64,000 nucleotides of DNA from G963664835 sp965220775 (GCA_965220775.1 OZ244845.1:868001-932000), one strand, 5' to 3'. Counted from the first letter of the stretch, positions 44,140 to 54,299 are shown. Made by a program: numbers and translations. Notes: generated from the letters alone by a model not told the origin.

Positions 44140-46296
44140 ATGGAATCGAACCCTAAACAGTTGAAGACGCTTCTTTCAGACTTGCCGCGCAACCGCTCCT
44201 CACTCCTGCCGGCGTTGGAGCGGACTCAGGCCGAGCTTCGCTATCTGCCTCTTTCGGCGCTGGAGATCGTCTCGGCGCACACCCGTACGCCCAAGAGCGA
44301 AGTCTATGGCGTCGCCAGCCACTACCCCGAGTTCCGACTCGATGAGCCGGGCCGTCGGGTCGTCCGCGTTTGCACGGGGATGGCCTGCGTTGCCCGAGGC
44401 GCCGCCGGCCTTCTGGCTGACGCCGAGCGCGAGTTTGGAATCATTGCTGGGCAGACGACGCCAGACCGCGGCATCACGTTGGAGGAGGCCACCTGCCTCT
44501 TTAACTGCCCAATTGGGCCTTCGGTCGAGATCGACCATCAACCATACGGCCGTGCCAATCTCGAGCTCGTCGGCCGGCTCGTGTCGACGCCTGCGCAGTA
44601 CCACCCGCCGGCACCCCAGCCGGACGGGACACACGAAATGCGGCTTCAATCGACCGGCCGGCCCCGGGAACAGTTGGCCGGCCTCGTAAAGGCGGCCGAT
44701 TCGCGTCGTCAGTCCGCCGGTGCCGATTTGCGGCTGCTCGTCGGTGCAGGGAGTTGCGCAATTTCGGTCGGCGCTAGCGAGGTCGTCGAAGCGCTGAGGC
44801 AGTCCGTCGATGGCGCCGAGATTTCCGCGGAAGTTGTTGAGGCCGGCTGCAACGGAATGTGCTACGGCGCGACTCTCGTGACTGTAGTACGAGCCGGCCG
44901 CCCTGCAGTTACGATCGTCGGGGTGAAACCCGACGGGGCCAGGGCTCTGGTGGATGCCGTGCAAAAGGACGAGTTTGCCGGCTATGAGGCCGTTGTATGG
45001 TCGGACGAGATTGTAGCTGACGCGGTTAGCTACGAATCCCATCCTTTCTTTAGTCGTCAGCGCCGGGTCCTCTCCGCGAATTTCGGGATGCTCGATCCGT
45101 CCGATATCGATGAATATCTGGTCGGTGGAGGTTATGCGGCGCTTGCCCGCGCGGTCGACGAGCTCAGCCCGGACGAGGTAATCGAAGAAGTGAAGCAAGC
45201 CGGCCTGCTCGGTCGCGGTGGAGCCTACTTCCCCGCCGGCATCAAGTGGACTGGCGCTCGTGGCTCGACCGGCCGGCCTAAATACTTGGTCGTGAATGCA
45301 GAGGAGGGCGAGCCGGGTATATACAAAGACCGTCACTTGATGGAGGGTGACCCGCACCGTCTTATCGAAGGAGCCGTCATAGCCGCCTACGCGATTGGTG
45401 CAAGCCGGGTGATATTCTACGTGAATGGCGAAGCTCGGCTGGCGCAGCAGCGCCTCGAGCTGGCTCTCCGGCAAGCCGACTCGCGTGGTCTGATCGGCAA
45501 GAACGTGCTTGGTTCAGGCGTAGACGTGGAATACGAGGTGCGTCACGGCGCCGGTGGGTATGTTCTGGGTGAAGAAACCGCCCTTCTCGAAAGCATCGAG
45601 GGGTACCGGGCGATGCCAAGGGTCCGCCCGCCATTCCCGACCGAATCCGGCCTGTGGGGCAAGCCGACCGTAATTAACAATGCGGAGACTCTGGCCAACA
45701 TTGTCGGGATTCTCCGCCACGGCGCTGAATGGTACAGTAGTTTGGGCGTGAAGGAAGCGCGCGGAACCAAGCTGATCGGTCTCTCCGGCAACGTGGAACG
45801 CCCCGGACTCGTCGAGATCGAGATCGGTACGCAAGTGAGCGTCGTCGTGAATGAGATCGGCGGAGGGGTGCCGGAACGGCGGCAGTTAGGAGCCGTGCTT
45901 GCCGGTGGTCCTTCCGGATATATAATGTCGGCCGATGCGCTGGACCTACCAATGGTTCCGAGAGGTGAATACCTGCTCGGTTCCGGAGGTCTGATTGTAC
46001 TAGACGACCGTCACAGCATAAATGACGCTGTTCGCAGGCTGACCCAATTTAACAAGATTGAGAGTTGCGGCAAATGCACGCCGTGCCGAGAAGGAACCGT
46101 GCGCATGATGGAGAAGCTCGAACGCTCGAACGGTGGTCGAGGCGCCGATGTTGTACTCGAGCTAGACACTCTGAATGAGATAGTTGCCGAAGCCTCGCTG
46201 TGCGCGCTAGGTCAAATGGCGCCGAATCCGATCAAGAGTGCAATTCGTTACTTTGGCGATGGAGCAGTTTCCCCATCTGCCCGTTCGGTTGAGTAG
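44140..46296 (+). CDS. NAD-dependent formate dehydrogenase diaphorase subunit (NuoE-NuoF fusion)
   Basis: Electron-transfer subunit of about 718 residues from ATG 44140. Order of domains: NuoE-like [2Fe-2S] thioredoxin fold with C-x4-C (VCTGMACVAR) and C-x3-C (CLFNCPIG), a second thioredoxin-like module (about 190-280), a NuoF-like FMN/NADH domain (GRGGAYFPAGIKW, NAEEGEPGIYKDRH, GAGGYVLGEETALL), and a C-terminal [4Fe-4S] domain (SCGKCTPCREGT, SLCALGQ). It is equivalent to FdsG plus FdsB of soluble formate dehydrogenases fused in one chain. The catalytic subunit starts 12 bases downstream. Passes electrons from formate to NAD+, or the reverse. Confidence 0.88.
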   Translation: MESNPKQLKTLLSDLPRNRSSLLPALERTQAELRYLPLSALEIVSAHTRTPKSEVYGVASHYPEFRLDEPGRRVVRVCTGMACVARGAAGLLADAEREFGIIAGQTTPDRGITLEEATCLFNCPIGPSVEIDHQPYGRANLELVGRLVSTPAQYHPPAPQPDGTHEMRLQSTGRPREQLAGLVKAADSRRQSAGADLRLLVGAGSCAISVGASEVVEALRQSVDGAEISAEVVEAGCNGMCYGATLVTVVRAGRPAVTIVGVKPDGARALVDAVQKDEFAGYEAVVWSDEIVADAVSYESHPFFSRQRRVLSANFGMLDPSDIDEYLVGGGYAALARAVDELSPDEVIEEVKQAGLLGRGGAYFPAGIKWTGARGSTGRPKYLVVNAEEGEPGIYKDRHLMEGDPHRLIEGAVIAAYAIGASRVIFYVNGEARLAQQRLELALRQADSRGLIGKNVLGSGVDVEYEVRHGAGGYVLGEETALLESIEGYRAMPRVRPPFPTESGLWGKPTVINNAETLANIVGILRHGAEWYSSLGVKEARGTKLIGLSGNVERPGLVEIEIGTQVSVVVNEIGGGVPERRQLGAVLAGGPSGYIMSADALDLPMVPRGEYLLGSGGLIVLDDRHSINDAVRRLTQFNKIESCGKCTPCREGTVRMMEKLERSNGGRGADVVLELDTLNEIVAEASLCALGQMAPNPIKSAIRYFGDGAVSPSARSVE

Positions 46297-46308
46297 CAGT
46301 GGAGTTGG

Positions 46309-49065
46309 ATGGCCATGGACGTAACCCTAACGATTGACGGCAAACAGGTTACGGTACCGCCGAAGTCGACGGTTCTCGACGCTATCCGGCGGCTCGGCAT
46401 ATATATTCCTCAGCTCTGCAAAGATCCGGACCGGCCGGCGCTGGGCGCGTGCAGAACATGCCTGGTGCAGGTAGATGGGATGCGCGGCACGCCGGCGTCT
46501 TGCTCGACGCCGGTCCAGCAGGACATGATTGTCCGCACCGATAGCGAAGAGGTCACCACGGTTCGCCGCGGCGTACTTGATCTCACACTTGGCATGCTCA
46601 CCCCTGACGCCGATGGGCAAACCAACTTCGCTGAGCTGAGTGAGGCCGCTCAAAGGCATGGTTTAGAGGTCTCGAATTACCGGCCCCATCTTCGCTTCAC
46701 TGTTGACGACAGTAAGTCGTTCTTCGTCCTCGACCGCAATAGTTGCATAATGTGTGGACGATGCACCGACGGATGTGGCGAGTTACAGCACATTGGCGCG
46801 ATTGCGCAGCTGGGAAGGGGTCACGAAACGAAAATCGGGGTATTCGGCGACGCGCCCATGGATACCTCGATCTGTACTTCATGCGGTCAATGTGTGGCGG
46901 CCTGCCCTACTCAGGCCTTGCGCGTCAAAGAAGCTCCAGCACCGGTTGTCAAAGAGGTGGCCACGACCTGTCCATACTGCGGAGTTGGATGTGGAATAGA
47001 TCTCAAAGTCCGAAACGACGGCAGAATCTCCGTCATGGCCGACGACGCGCCGAAGAACCTCTCCAGCAAAGGCATGCTCTGTGTAAAAGGTCGCTTCGGT
47101 ACGGGCTATATACACCACAAAGATCGCATCACCACACCGCTTGTCAAGCGCAACGGCGATTGGGAAGAGGCCGGCTGGGACGAGGCGCTTGATCTCGTAG
47201 CGGAGAAGTTCGCCGAGCACCGCGGCCGATTCGCGGCGCTGGCTTCAGCCAAGGGCACCAACGAAGAGGGTTACGTCATTCAGAAATTTATCCGAGCGGT
47301 GATGGGGTCGAATAACGTCGATCACTGCACCCGTTTGTGCCATGCTCCTTCGGTCGAGGCCATGCTCAATCAGCTCGGCAGCGGTGCAACAAGCAACTCG
47401 TATATCGACTACGAGGAAGCCGGCTGCCTCATGGTAGTCGGGTCCGATACCACGTCGAATCACCCGGTTGTGGCTGCCCGTCTCCGCGGCGCCGTGGTAA
47501 AAAACGGTGCCAAGCTGATAGTCGTCAATCCCAGGCGAATCGATCTATGTGATTACGCTGATATCTGGCTCCGGCAACTGCCCGGTACCGACGTCGCGCT
47601 CTTCAACGGACTGGCAAATATTATCCTTACTCAAGGTCTGTGGGACCGCGAGTTCGTGGAAACCCGGACCGAGGGTTATGAAGAATGGAGAGGGTCCGTC
47701 GCGACTTATACACCCGATCGCGTCAGCCAGATCACTGGCGTCCCGGTCGAGGACCTGCAGGCGGCTGCCCGAATTTATGCCCTGCCACCGCACGGTGGAT
47801 CCTGCTTGATCTGGGGCATGGGTGTCACACAGCATACCAATGGCACCGCAAACGCGACGTCGATCCTGAATCTCGCGCTGCTAGCCGGCCAGATGGGCAA
47901 ACCGGCCAGTGGTGTGTCTCCCCTGCGAGGTCAAAATAACGTACAGGGCTGCGGCGACGCCGGTTGCGTTCCGAACAGCTTCCCCGGTTATCAGTCGACC
48001 GAAAGCGACCAAGTCCGCGGCAAGTTTGCGCTAGCTTGGGGGGTGTCGATGCCGGAGGAACCGGGTCTGGTCGTCACCGAGATGATGGGTGCCGTCGACA
48101 AGGGCGACATCACCGCCATGTACGTCGTTGGAGAGAATCCTCTTCTGAGTGAGCCCGATCTGCATCACGCCGAGAAGACGTTCGAAAAACTCGAATTCCT
48201 GGTAGTCCAAGATCTGTTTATGAACGAGACGGCAGCCGTAGCCGACGTGTTTCTGCCGGCGGCCAGCTTCGCCGAGAAGGACGGTACATTCACGAATAGT
48301 GAGCGCAGGGTGCAGCGAGTAAGGGCGGGAATCCCCCCGGCCGGAATCTCGCGTCCCGATTGGCAGATAACCTGCGAAATAGCGCGCCGCACTTTGCGGA
48401 AGCTTGGCCGCGACCCGATCGGGTTCGGCTTCTCCAGTCCGTCCCAGATCTTCGATGAGATGGCATCGATGTGGCCGAACATTGCCGGTATACGCTACGA
48501 ACGGTTGGACAAAGGTGGCGGGATTCAATGGCCCTGCACCGCGCCAGACCACCCCGGCACTCGATTCATGTACGAGAACGACTTCCCTCGAGGGAAGGGC
48601 TTGTTTGTTTCAGTCGAACAGGGACCACGCGCGGACGAGTTGCCGGATAAGCGTTACTCGCTGATTTTGAACACCGGAAGGATTCTCTATCATTGGCACG
48701 GTGGCACCATAACCACCCACGTCGACGGCCTGTTGCAATTGGCGCCGGAACTCGAAGTATCGATGAACCCGGCCGACGCCGGCCGATTTGGCATAGAAGA
48801 TGGCGAAACGGTGCGGGTTCGTTCCCGCCGAGGCGAGTTGACAGCCGTCGCCCGTCTCACCGATAACATGAGTCTGGGAGAGGTATTCGTACCCTTTGTC
48901 AAGCTGCAGAAATCGGCGGCAAACTTCCTCACCAACAGCGCCTACGATCCCGACTCGAAGATTCCTGAATATAAGGTATGCGCTGTCCGCGTAGAGAAGC
49001 TCGGTGAGGTAAGCGGACGCGAGAAAATGGCCGCCAGGGCCCGTGCCAGACCGGGAATCCGATAG
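46309..49065 (+). CDS. fdhA: Formate dehydrogenase catalytic subunit, molybdopterin type
   Basis: Catalytic subunit of 918 residues. N-terminal [2Fe-2S] ferredoxin (C37, C48, C51, C65), a His-rich spacer region, two [4Fe-4S] clusters (C146-C149-C152-C156 and C189-C192-C195-C199), then the molybdopterin domain with its own cluster (C221, C224, C228, C258). The active-site residue is Cys344 followed by His345 (TRLCHAPSVE), not selenocysteine. The dinucleotide-binding C-terminal domain is complete. With the fused diaphorase subunit it forms a soluble NAD-linked formate dehydrogenase. No fdhD-type maturation gene is in the window. Confidence 0.92.
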   Translation: MAMDVTLTIDGKQVTVPPKSTVLDAIRRLGIYIPQLCKDPDRPALGACRTCLVQVDGMRGTPASCSTPVQQDMIVRTDSEEVTTVRRGVLDLTLGMLTPDADGQTNFAELSEAAQRHGLEVSNYRPHLRFTVDDSKSFFVLDRNSCIMCGRCTDGCGELQHIGAIAQLGRGHETKIGVFGDAPMDTSICTSCGQCVAACPTQALRVKEAPAPVVKEVATTCPYCGVGCGIDLKVRNDGRISVMADDAPKNLSSKGMLCVKGRFGTGYIHHKDRITTPLVKRNGDWEEAGWDEALDLVAEKFAEHRGRFAALASAKGTNEEGYVIQKFIRAVMGSNNVDHCTRLCHAPSVEAMLNQLGSGATSNSYIDYEEAGCLMVVGSDTTSNHPVVAARLRGAVVKNGAKLIVVNPRRIDLCDYADIWLRQLPGTDVALFNGLANIILTQGLWDREFVETRTEGYEEWRGSVATYTPDRVSQITGVPVEDLQAAARIYALPPHGGSCLIWGMGVTQHTNGTANATSILNLALLAGQMGKPASGVSPLRGQNNVQGCGDAGCVPNSFPGYQSTESDQVRGKFALAWGVSMPEEPGLVVTEMMGAVDKGDITAMYVVGENPLLSEPDLHHAEKTFEKLEFLVVQDLFMNETAAVADVFLPAASFAEKDGTFTNSERRVQRVRAGIPPAGISRPDWQITCEIARRTLRKLGRDPIGFGFSSPSQIFDEMASMWPNIAGIRYERLDKGGGIQWPCTAPDHPGTRFMYENDFPRGKGLFVSVEQGPRADELPDKRYSLILNTGRILYHWHGGTITTHVDGLLQLAPELEVSMNPADAGRFGIEDGETVRVRSRRGELTAVARLTDNMSLGEVFVPFVKLQKSAANFLTNSAYDPDSKIPEYKVCAVRVEKLGEVSGREKMAARARARPGIR

Positions 49066-49129
49066 CCTTACCCGGCTGGGATATTGGGTTACGAACTACT
49101 AGGTGGGCCGTGCGGCTAGATTCCGACTG

Positions 49130-49609
49130 TCACTGCCCGATGATGTCCGGCTCGTCTGTCTGTTCCAGAAACTCGGCCAGCCGGCGGAGCTTCCGTTGCC
49201 GGCTTTCCTCATCGGCTATTGGTTCCTCAGCTATCGCCAAAGATTCCGTGATCGTAGCGTTGCAGATCGATAGCAGTGCATCGAAACTCTTAAGCAGAAG
49301 CTCCTTGCCTACCGGTCGGCCATCGGTGTCGCGCAGATTGCGTCGTACGTGGTAGTCGATAGCCCAGCACTCGTCTTCGTTCAAGGCAATCGGCAACGAC
49401 GCAGGGGGATGGGGTCTTAGCGACCGCTCCTCAAACTCTCGGATCAAGGCGATGACTTTCAGTAGAAGTCCCTTGCCGACGGGCCTAGACTCGTCGTTCC
49501 AAGTGTGCCTGATCATGTCGTCGAGCAACCATGACTCTAGGTGAGTGAGATGTATGGTCGCCTCTCGTGACAATTTACAGATGCCTCGCGTATCTTCGAT
49601 GGTTTGCAT
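49130..49609 (-). CDS. Hypothetical protein with internal duplication
   Basis: Unrecognised soluble protein of about 159 residues; ATG 49609 has GAGGGG close upstream. Two halves resemble each other: ESRPVGKGLLLKVIALIREF at about 41-60 and DGRPVGKELLLKSFDALLSI at about 97-116, each preceded by a stretch with a conserved Trp and Asp-Asp/His. The protein is helical and acidic at the C-terminus. It suggests a small two-repeat helical fold; no function can be given. Confidence 0.65.
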   Translation of the reverse strand: MQTIEDTRGICKLSREATIHLTHLESWLLDDMIRHTWNDESRPVGKGLLLKVIALIREFEERSLRPHPPASLPIALNEDECWAIDYHVRRNLRDTDGRPVGKELLLKSFDALLSICNATITESLAIAEEPIADEESRQRKLRRLAEFLEQTDEPDIIGQ

Positions 49610-49722
49610 CAAGCGCCCCTCGGTGACGCCCTATCAATCACTACTAAGTCATTGTACAACAATCGAACGCCCATGGGCGATTTCAAGCCGCCAAACTACG
49701 AATAAATAGCTGCCGCTGGCGT

Positions 49723-50397
49723 TCAGTAGCGCCGGCCCGCTTGCTTTCGGATGTCGAACTTCGCGGTATCTGCTATAGCCATCACCGCCATGACGCCTGC
49801 CTGTACAGGGTCGCTGACCACTAAGTCGGCCGCCGCCGGTACTGTGCCGGCCATGCTCAGGGAGATGACGATGATGTCTTTTTCACGCACGTAACGCACC
49901 GCCTTTGTGACCTCGCCACCCATAATGGCGCCGGCCAGTACGACCGCTCGTGCCCGGGCAAGCCTGCTCACTGCTTTTACCGCTGCCGCCAACGCATCCT
50001 CACCGACCAGAGGTATAGTGTCAACCGAGATTCGCTCTCCGCGGATGTTGTGACGATCCGCTTCGCTGATTGCGCCAACGGCGACCTGGCCAACTTGTGC
50101 GCCACCACCGATCACTATCAGCCGCTTGCCAAAGATCTTGGAAAAGGGCTCTGGCAGGCTCAGGGAATTCACTACGTCGAGCTTAAGGATGTCTTCGATC
50201 AGCGACTCGTCGTCGGGCACGTCTTGGAGCTCCAAGTAGTTCACGATGTGTCCCTCTCGACGCTCGATGATATCGATGTGGCCGATGTTTACTTGGTGAT
50301 CTAAGATGACCTTGGTCAGGGCGTGAAGTGTGCCCGGCCTGTCGACCACCTCTATCGAGAGCGCCAGCTCTGGTGGCAGCGGTGCGTCAGCTTTCAT
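49723..50397 (-). CDS. ACT-domain protein with DUF5612 C-terminal domain
   Basis: Protein of about 224 residues from ATG 50397. Residues 1-75 form an ACT domain (LALSIEVVDRPGTLHALTKV, then ILDHQVNIGHIDII), usually a sensor of amino acids. The remainder (KRLIVIGGGAQVGQVAVGAI, ARAVVLAGAIMGGEVTKAVR, then AADLVVSDPVQAGVMAVMAI) matches DUF5612, best known from methanogen regulators of amino acid metabolism. It stands alone between the repeat protein and the STAND regulator. An archaeal-type architecture in a bacterium may indicate transfer. Confidence 0.75.
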   Translation of the reverse strand: MKADAPLPPELALSIEVVDRPGTLHALTKVILDHQVNIGHIDIIERREGHIVNYLELQDVPDDESLIEDILKLDVVNSLSLPEPFSKIFGKRLIVIGGGAQVGQVAVGAISEADRHNIRGERISVDTIPLVGEDALAAAVKAVSRLARARAVVLAGAIMGGEVTKAVRYVREKDIIVISLSMAGTVPAAADLVVSDPVQAGVMAVMAIADTAKFDIRKQAGRRY

Positions 50398-50475
50398 TAC
50401 CAGTTGCCTCAGGGCTAGAGAACAGTAGACCATCGCTGGTCGATCGAATGAGTTGGAATCGACTCGTTGCTCTCA

Positions 50476-53400
50476 TCAAATGCCTTGCTCCCATCTCGCA
50501 AGTCTATCTTCGATGTCTTCTAGTTCTGGACGACCTGTAAGTACCCGTTGAGCTTGGGTTGCCAGCGACTTCGCTTCGGCCAGCCGGCCCCGTTCCCCGA
50601 AGTAGTTGACTATTCTCATAACCGCTGAAATATATTCGGCCCGGTAGCGGTCTCGCTTAGATTCGATATCGTCAGTGGCCGGCAGGTCGGCAAGGAAGTC
50701 ACCTCTGTACAAGTTGACAGCTCCGAGCAGGTCATCCGGCGAGCCGGACCATCGGCATCGCACCAACTGTTCTCCGAAGACGTCGACATCCACTTTCAGT
50801 CCATCATCCATTATCAGCTCGTAGCCCGCCGGCCCGCGGCGCAGAAATCTAGACTCGGCCCGATTCGTCAACCCTGGTTCGAGGAGGCGCTTTAGGATCG
50901 ACCAACAGAATTTTAGGTTGTTCAAACCAGACTCTCGCTGAGTACCGGGCCAAATCGTATTGATAAGCTCGTCGCGTGGTATACCTCTGCCCCGGCGCAG
51001 CAGCAGAAGCGCCAGAATCTGCTTAGTCTTCGCACTTCGCCAATCTGATGGTTTCAGCGCCACGCCATTCACCTCCAGCGAGAATGAGCCGAATGTACGT
51101 ATGTAGACCGGTGCAGATTCCTCTCCTGGTGTCGGTCGACCTTTATCTTCAGCGCCACTCTGATCTGCGATCAGTGCGTCCAGTCTCTGACTCTCGTCCG
51201 ACGTGGAAAGCGAGCGCACCCTCCGAAATTGCCGTGCCAGTGCCGGTTGACGCCTGAGTAATCGGCGGATGTCCTTGGCTGCAAGGTCGCTTTTCACCGC
51301 CCGGCCAAGCGATACGACTGTCATGGGTCCGAGAGACCACAAAAGGCCCGACAGCGAATTAACCGTCGTTGCGACCGCGCCAGGTGCCGGCTCCGGCCCT
51401 CCGACCGACATGTGCAACGTGTCCGTCGCTGCTGCGAGCGCTCGACAATCTGTGCCCTTTATGTCTGACGATGCATCTCTTATCGAACTCCGCGCTTCCT
51501 CCTGCTCATTCTCGACAAGATGGTGCGCTGCCATCGACAGCTGGCATAGGGCTTTTACTAAAGGAATATCGATCAGTTTGATCAGCCTGTTCAAGTGATT
51601 TACCGACGGTCGCATGTTCAGTTGTCCGCGCGCTCGGGCCCGGAAGATTGCTGCCCAAGTCAAGGCCGCCGTGACAAGATCGCCGGCGTTTTCCAGACGC
51701 TGAGCGTTTCGTCGAGCCTCGTGTCCGTCTATCGCGTGCCCCGCCCGCCCGCTCTGCTCGTACTTGAGCCATAGAGCCGACCGTTCGAGGCCCGGTTCGA
51801 TCGTCGCTGTTGGCAATCGGGCGGCCTCGAACGCGCGCCAGTTGCCGCCCAACCAGTCAACCAATGGGGCCAGCCAAGGAGATCGGCGTTGTACCGAATC
51901 GGGCGTGCCCGTCACACTCCTGTCGGCCGGGTGACCGCCCAATATCGAGCCCAGAATGCGCCATTCGGAGGCGCGACCCGATTCGCTGACCTCGAGCCGG
52001 GCTTTGCCCGTCGATAGTGCCTCGTCGATCCCCTTTGACGCTTCATCAAGTTTGCCTTGCAGCAGATTGATGCGCGCCTGGGAGAGTGTCAGCCGAGCAC
52101 GAATGTATGGATGACTGGACGCTCGTACCAACAAGCGGCTGATGGCCTCGTCCGCCGGCTGAATCTGGCCGGCCGCCGTCAAGTAGTCAGCCCAGCGGGG
52201 AACCAAGACCGAGATATCCTCAGCCTGGCCCGCTTCGTTAATCAGTTTGCTCGCTCGTTCGTAGTGAGCTGCGGTGTCTTGCTGCGGCATCAAGTTCGCG
52301 CCGGACGCGATTGCCCTGTACACACCTAGAATTGGCTCCCGGGCAATGAGCCCGTCGTTTAGCCGTGCAGCGACCGCGGCCAGCGTGTCGGGACGACGCT
52401 TGGATAGCGCTTCACGGGCTACACTAGCCAGTGCCTCCGCAGCCTGCAGCGTTTCGTCAGCCGCTAACCAAGAGTCGGCCGCGTCGATCAACCGACCTCT
52501 GCCTCTATAGATTCTTGCCATCTCTGCAAGAGCCTCGCGCCACCGTCGACCGTGTCTCCGCACGTCGAGACTCTTCACCAGCGCGTCTCTCACGATCGGA
52601 GGAAAGCTCCAACTCTGTGTCCCCACTTTGTAGATAATTGGCAGATCAGAAAACAGCAATCTATCGAGTGTTTGCGCCGCACGCCGTGACAGCGTAACGC
52701 GGGCTAATATTTCCTCGTCGAACTCGTCGATAATCAATAGCGAGCGTATCGTCGAGACCGTGTGAGCTGACAGACTTGTTAAATGTTCTTCCAACCATTC
52801 GGTGAGTTGTCGCCGTACTTGCTGGCGCACTCTGGACAGCCGTGACACTCCGGCCCGCGCCAAGTTGTCTGCGATCAGTGTGACCGCCATCGGCCAACCG
52901 AGAGTGTTTTCGTAGACATTTGCAACCAATTCCTCGTCCACTAGCAGCGAATCGAATCGAGCCAAATAGTCTCTGACCTCGCCTGCCGAATAGAGTAAGT
53001 CTGCGACAGGCACGATCAAGGCGTCGCCTGCCGTTGCGCGCACCTGCAATTGGGCTGACTTCCAAGCGGGGCGGCCCGCGATGTAAATGGGGGAATCGGC
53101 AGTGGCCAAAGCTAATAGGCGGTCCAAGACCCTATTGCTTTCACCATCCAAACTGCACCCGGCAAGATCTAGGCACAGACCGCATTTTTGATCGAGTAGG
53201 ATGTTGGCAACGATCGTTGTCCAGGTGTTCCCTATGTGGTCGCCATTCTCCGTGTATTTACTAAAGAGGCGTTCGTTTAGCGTACCGAGAGCGGTTTGTA
53301 GATACGCGAACAGCACATCGGATGAAATCGATTGGTCGGGTAGAGTCACCCAGAGGCACCGCGATTCATCCGTCCGGCGAGTGTACAGTTGGCGCAGTAA

Positions 53401-53571
53401 TGTCGTCTTTCCAAATCCAGTCCCGGCCTTCATCGCGATTACTGCGGGGGCTGGATCACGGTTATCGAGCGAGAGGACGGCGTTTCGGGTTAGATTTGCA
53501 GTCGGTTGTTGTGGAGGGAGGACCAAAGACTTCGCCACTATTGCGCCGTCAGCGATTTCAAGTTGCACCAC
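50476..53571 (-). CDS. Large STAND NTPase regulator with SARP/BTAD DNA-binding end
   Basis: Transcriptional regulator of 1031 residues. N-terminal MalT-like NTPase with Walker A (KAGTGFGKTTLLRQL, about 47-61) and a divergent Walker B region (CGLCLDLAGC). A long helical-repeat section of TPR type follows (about 350-760). The C-terminal 220 residues form a SARP module: winged helix (IRTFGSFSLEVNGVALKPSD, then WRSAKTKQILALLLLRRGRG) and a BTAD domain (LGAVNLYRGDFLADL, YRAEYISAVMRIVNYFGERG). MalT relatives normally end in a LuxR HTH, so the swap to SARP is notable. GTG 53571 start. Target genes unknown; nothing nearby is clearly regulated. Confidence 0.85.
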   Translation of the reverse strand: MVQLEIADGAIVAKSLVLPPQQPTANLTRNAVLSLDNRDPAPAVIAMKAGTGFGKTTLLRQLYTRRTDESRCLWVTLPDQSISSDVLFAYLQTALGTLNERLFSKYTENGDHIGNTWTTIVANILLDQKCGLCLDLAGCSLDGESNRVLDRLLALATADSPIYIAGRPAWKSAQLQVRATAGDALIVPVADLLYSAGEVRDYLARFDSLLVDEELVANVYENTLGWPMAVTLIADNLARAGVSRLSRVRQQVRRQLTEWLEEHLTSLSAHTVSTIRSLLIIDEFDEEILARVTLSRRAAQTLDRLLFSDLPIIYKVGTQSWSFPPIVRDALVKSLDVRRHGRRWREALAEMARIYRGRGRLIDAADSWLAADETLQAAEALASVAREALSKRRPDTLAAVAARLNDGLIAREPILGVYRAIASGANLMPQQDTAAHYERASKLINEAGQAEDISVLVPRWADYLTAAGQIQPADEAISRLLVRASSHPYIRARLTLSQARINLLQGKLDEASKGIDEALSTGKARLEVSESGRASEWRILGSILGGHPADRSVTGTPDSVQRRSPWLAPLVDWLGGNWRAFEAARLPTATIEPGLERSALWLKYEQSGRAGHAIDGHEARRNAQRLENAGDLVTAALTWAAIFRARARGQLNMRPSVNHLNRLIKLIDIPLVKALCQLSMAAHHLVENEQEEARSSIRDASSDIKGTDCRALAAATDTLHMSVGGPEPAPGAVATTVNSLSGLLWSLGPMTVVSLGRAVKSDLAAKDIRRLLRRQPALARQFRRVRSLSTSDESQRLDALIADQSGAEDKGRPTPGEESAPVYIRTFGSFSLEVNGVALKPSDWRSAKTKQILALLLLRRGRGIPRDELINTIWPGTQRESGLNNLKFCWSILKRLLEPGLTNRAESRFLRRGPAGYELIMDDGLKVDVDVFGEQLVRCRWSGSPDDLLGAVNLYRGDFLADLPATDDIESKRDRYRAEYISAVMRIVNYFGERGRLAEAKSLATQAQRVLTGRPELEDIEDRLARWEQGI

Positions 53572-53780
53572 TATATACCTATTACGGTGAAATATGGGCT
53601 AGGGAGTGTATTTGATTGCTAACGTTCATTTACTTTGCGGCGTGACTGCCCCACCAATTTACCGAGTGCACAGATTCTCGCCCTATGATGGGTTGTCACG
53701 CAAGTGATTTGTCTAGCATAAACTATTCACTGATGCGGTGGGGCATATCGCCGCTCCGAAAACCCTTGTTCAGGTGGTAG

Positions 53781-54269
53781 ATGCAGATTAACGAAGGACG
53801 TGAATCGCTGCGGAAGCGGGATCCGTTTGCCTTGGGCTGCGTCTCGGTGGCCGGCTGCCTTGGGATAGGAACGGTCATGGTGATCTGCGGCTTGATAGCA
53901 CAGGTCACGGTCGCAATGGCGTTTCTTCAGGTCCGCGGTGTGGCGCAATCAGTATTAGGATTCGTCGGCGACATTGGCGATCTCGGTGGCGAGTCCGGCG
54001 AATCGCGATCGGGCGGTGCGGGGCCTGGCGCGGGCCCTACGGTCGTGCTCCGCCTGGATGCGGTTGGGGACGCGATAGAACCTTCCGCCGACGAAACGCC
54101 CGGACCCACCCCAACGCGAACCGTACATACTGTGGAATCGGGCGAGGCCCTGAGTTTGATCGCGGAACGCTATGGCGTTTCGGTTCGCGAAATCCTCCAA
54201 GCCAATGATCTTGAGAATCCGGACAACATATTTGCCGGCCAGCAACTCTTAATCCCATCCCGCCGTTGA
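53781..54269 (+). CDS. Membrane-anchored LysM protein
   Basis: Protein of 162 residues with a short basic N-terminus, one transmembrane span (about 17-50; GCLGIGTVMVICGLIAQVTV), a Gly/Ser/Pro-rich linker and a C-terminal LysM domain (VHTVESGEALSLIAERYGVS then VREILQANDLENPDNI, ending GQQLLIP). The LysM presumably binds peptidoglycan or another GlcNAc polymer outside the membrane. AGGTGG lies just before the ATG. The open gap of about 210 bases to the STAND regulator is divergent. Confidence 0.85.
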   Translation: MQINEGRESLRKRDPFALGCVSVAGCLGIGTVMVICGLIAQVTVAMAFLQVRGVAQSVLGFVGDIGDLGGESGESRSGGAGPGAGPTVVLRLDAVGDAIEPSADETPGPTPTRTVHTVESGEALSLIAERYGVSVREILQANDLENPDNIFAGQQLLIPSRR

Positions 54270-54299
54270 TTTAGCGGCAGGGAGTCCGTGATCCGTCTA

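Noticed and set aside
44200..45474. A 424-residue minus-strand open frame antisense to the formate dehydrogenase diaphorase gene
   Set aside because: The plus-strand protein has every expected cofactor motif; the antisense frame is a GC-rich shadow.
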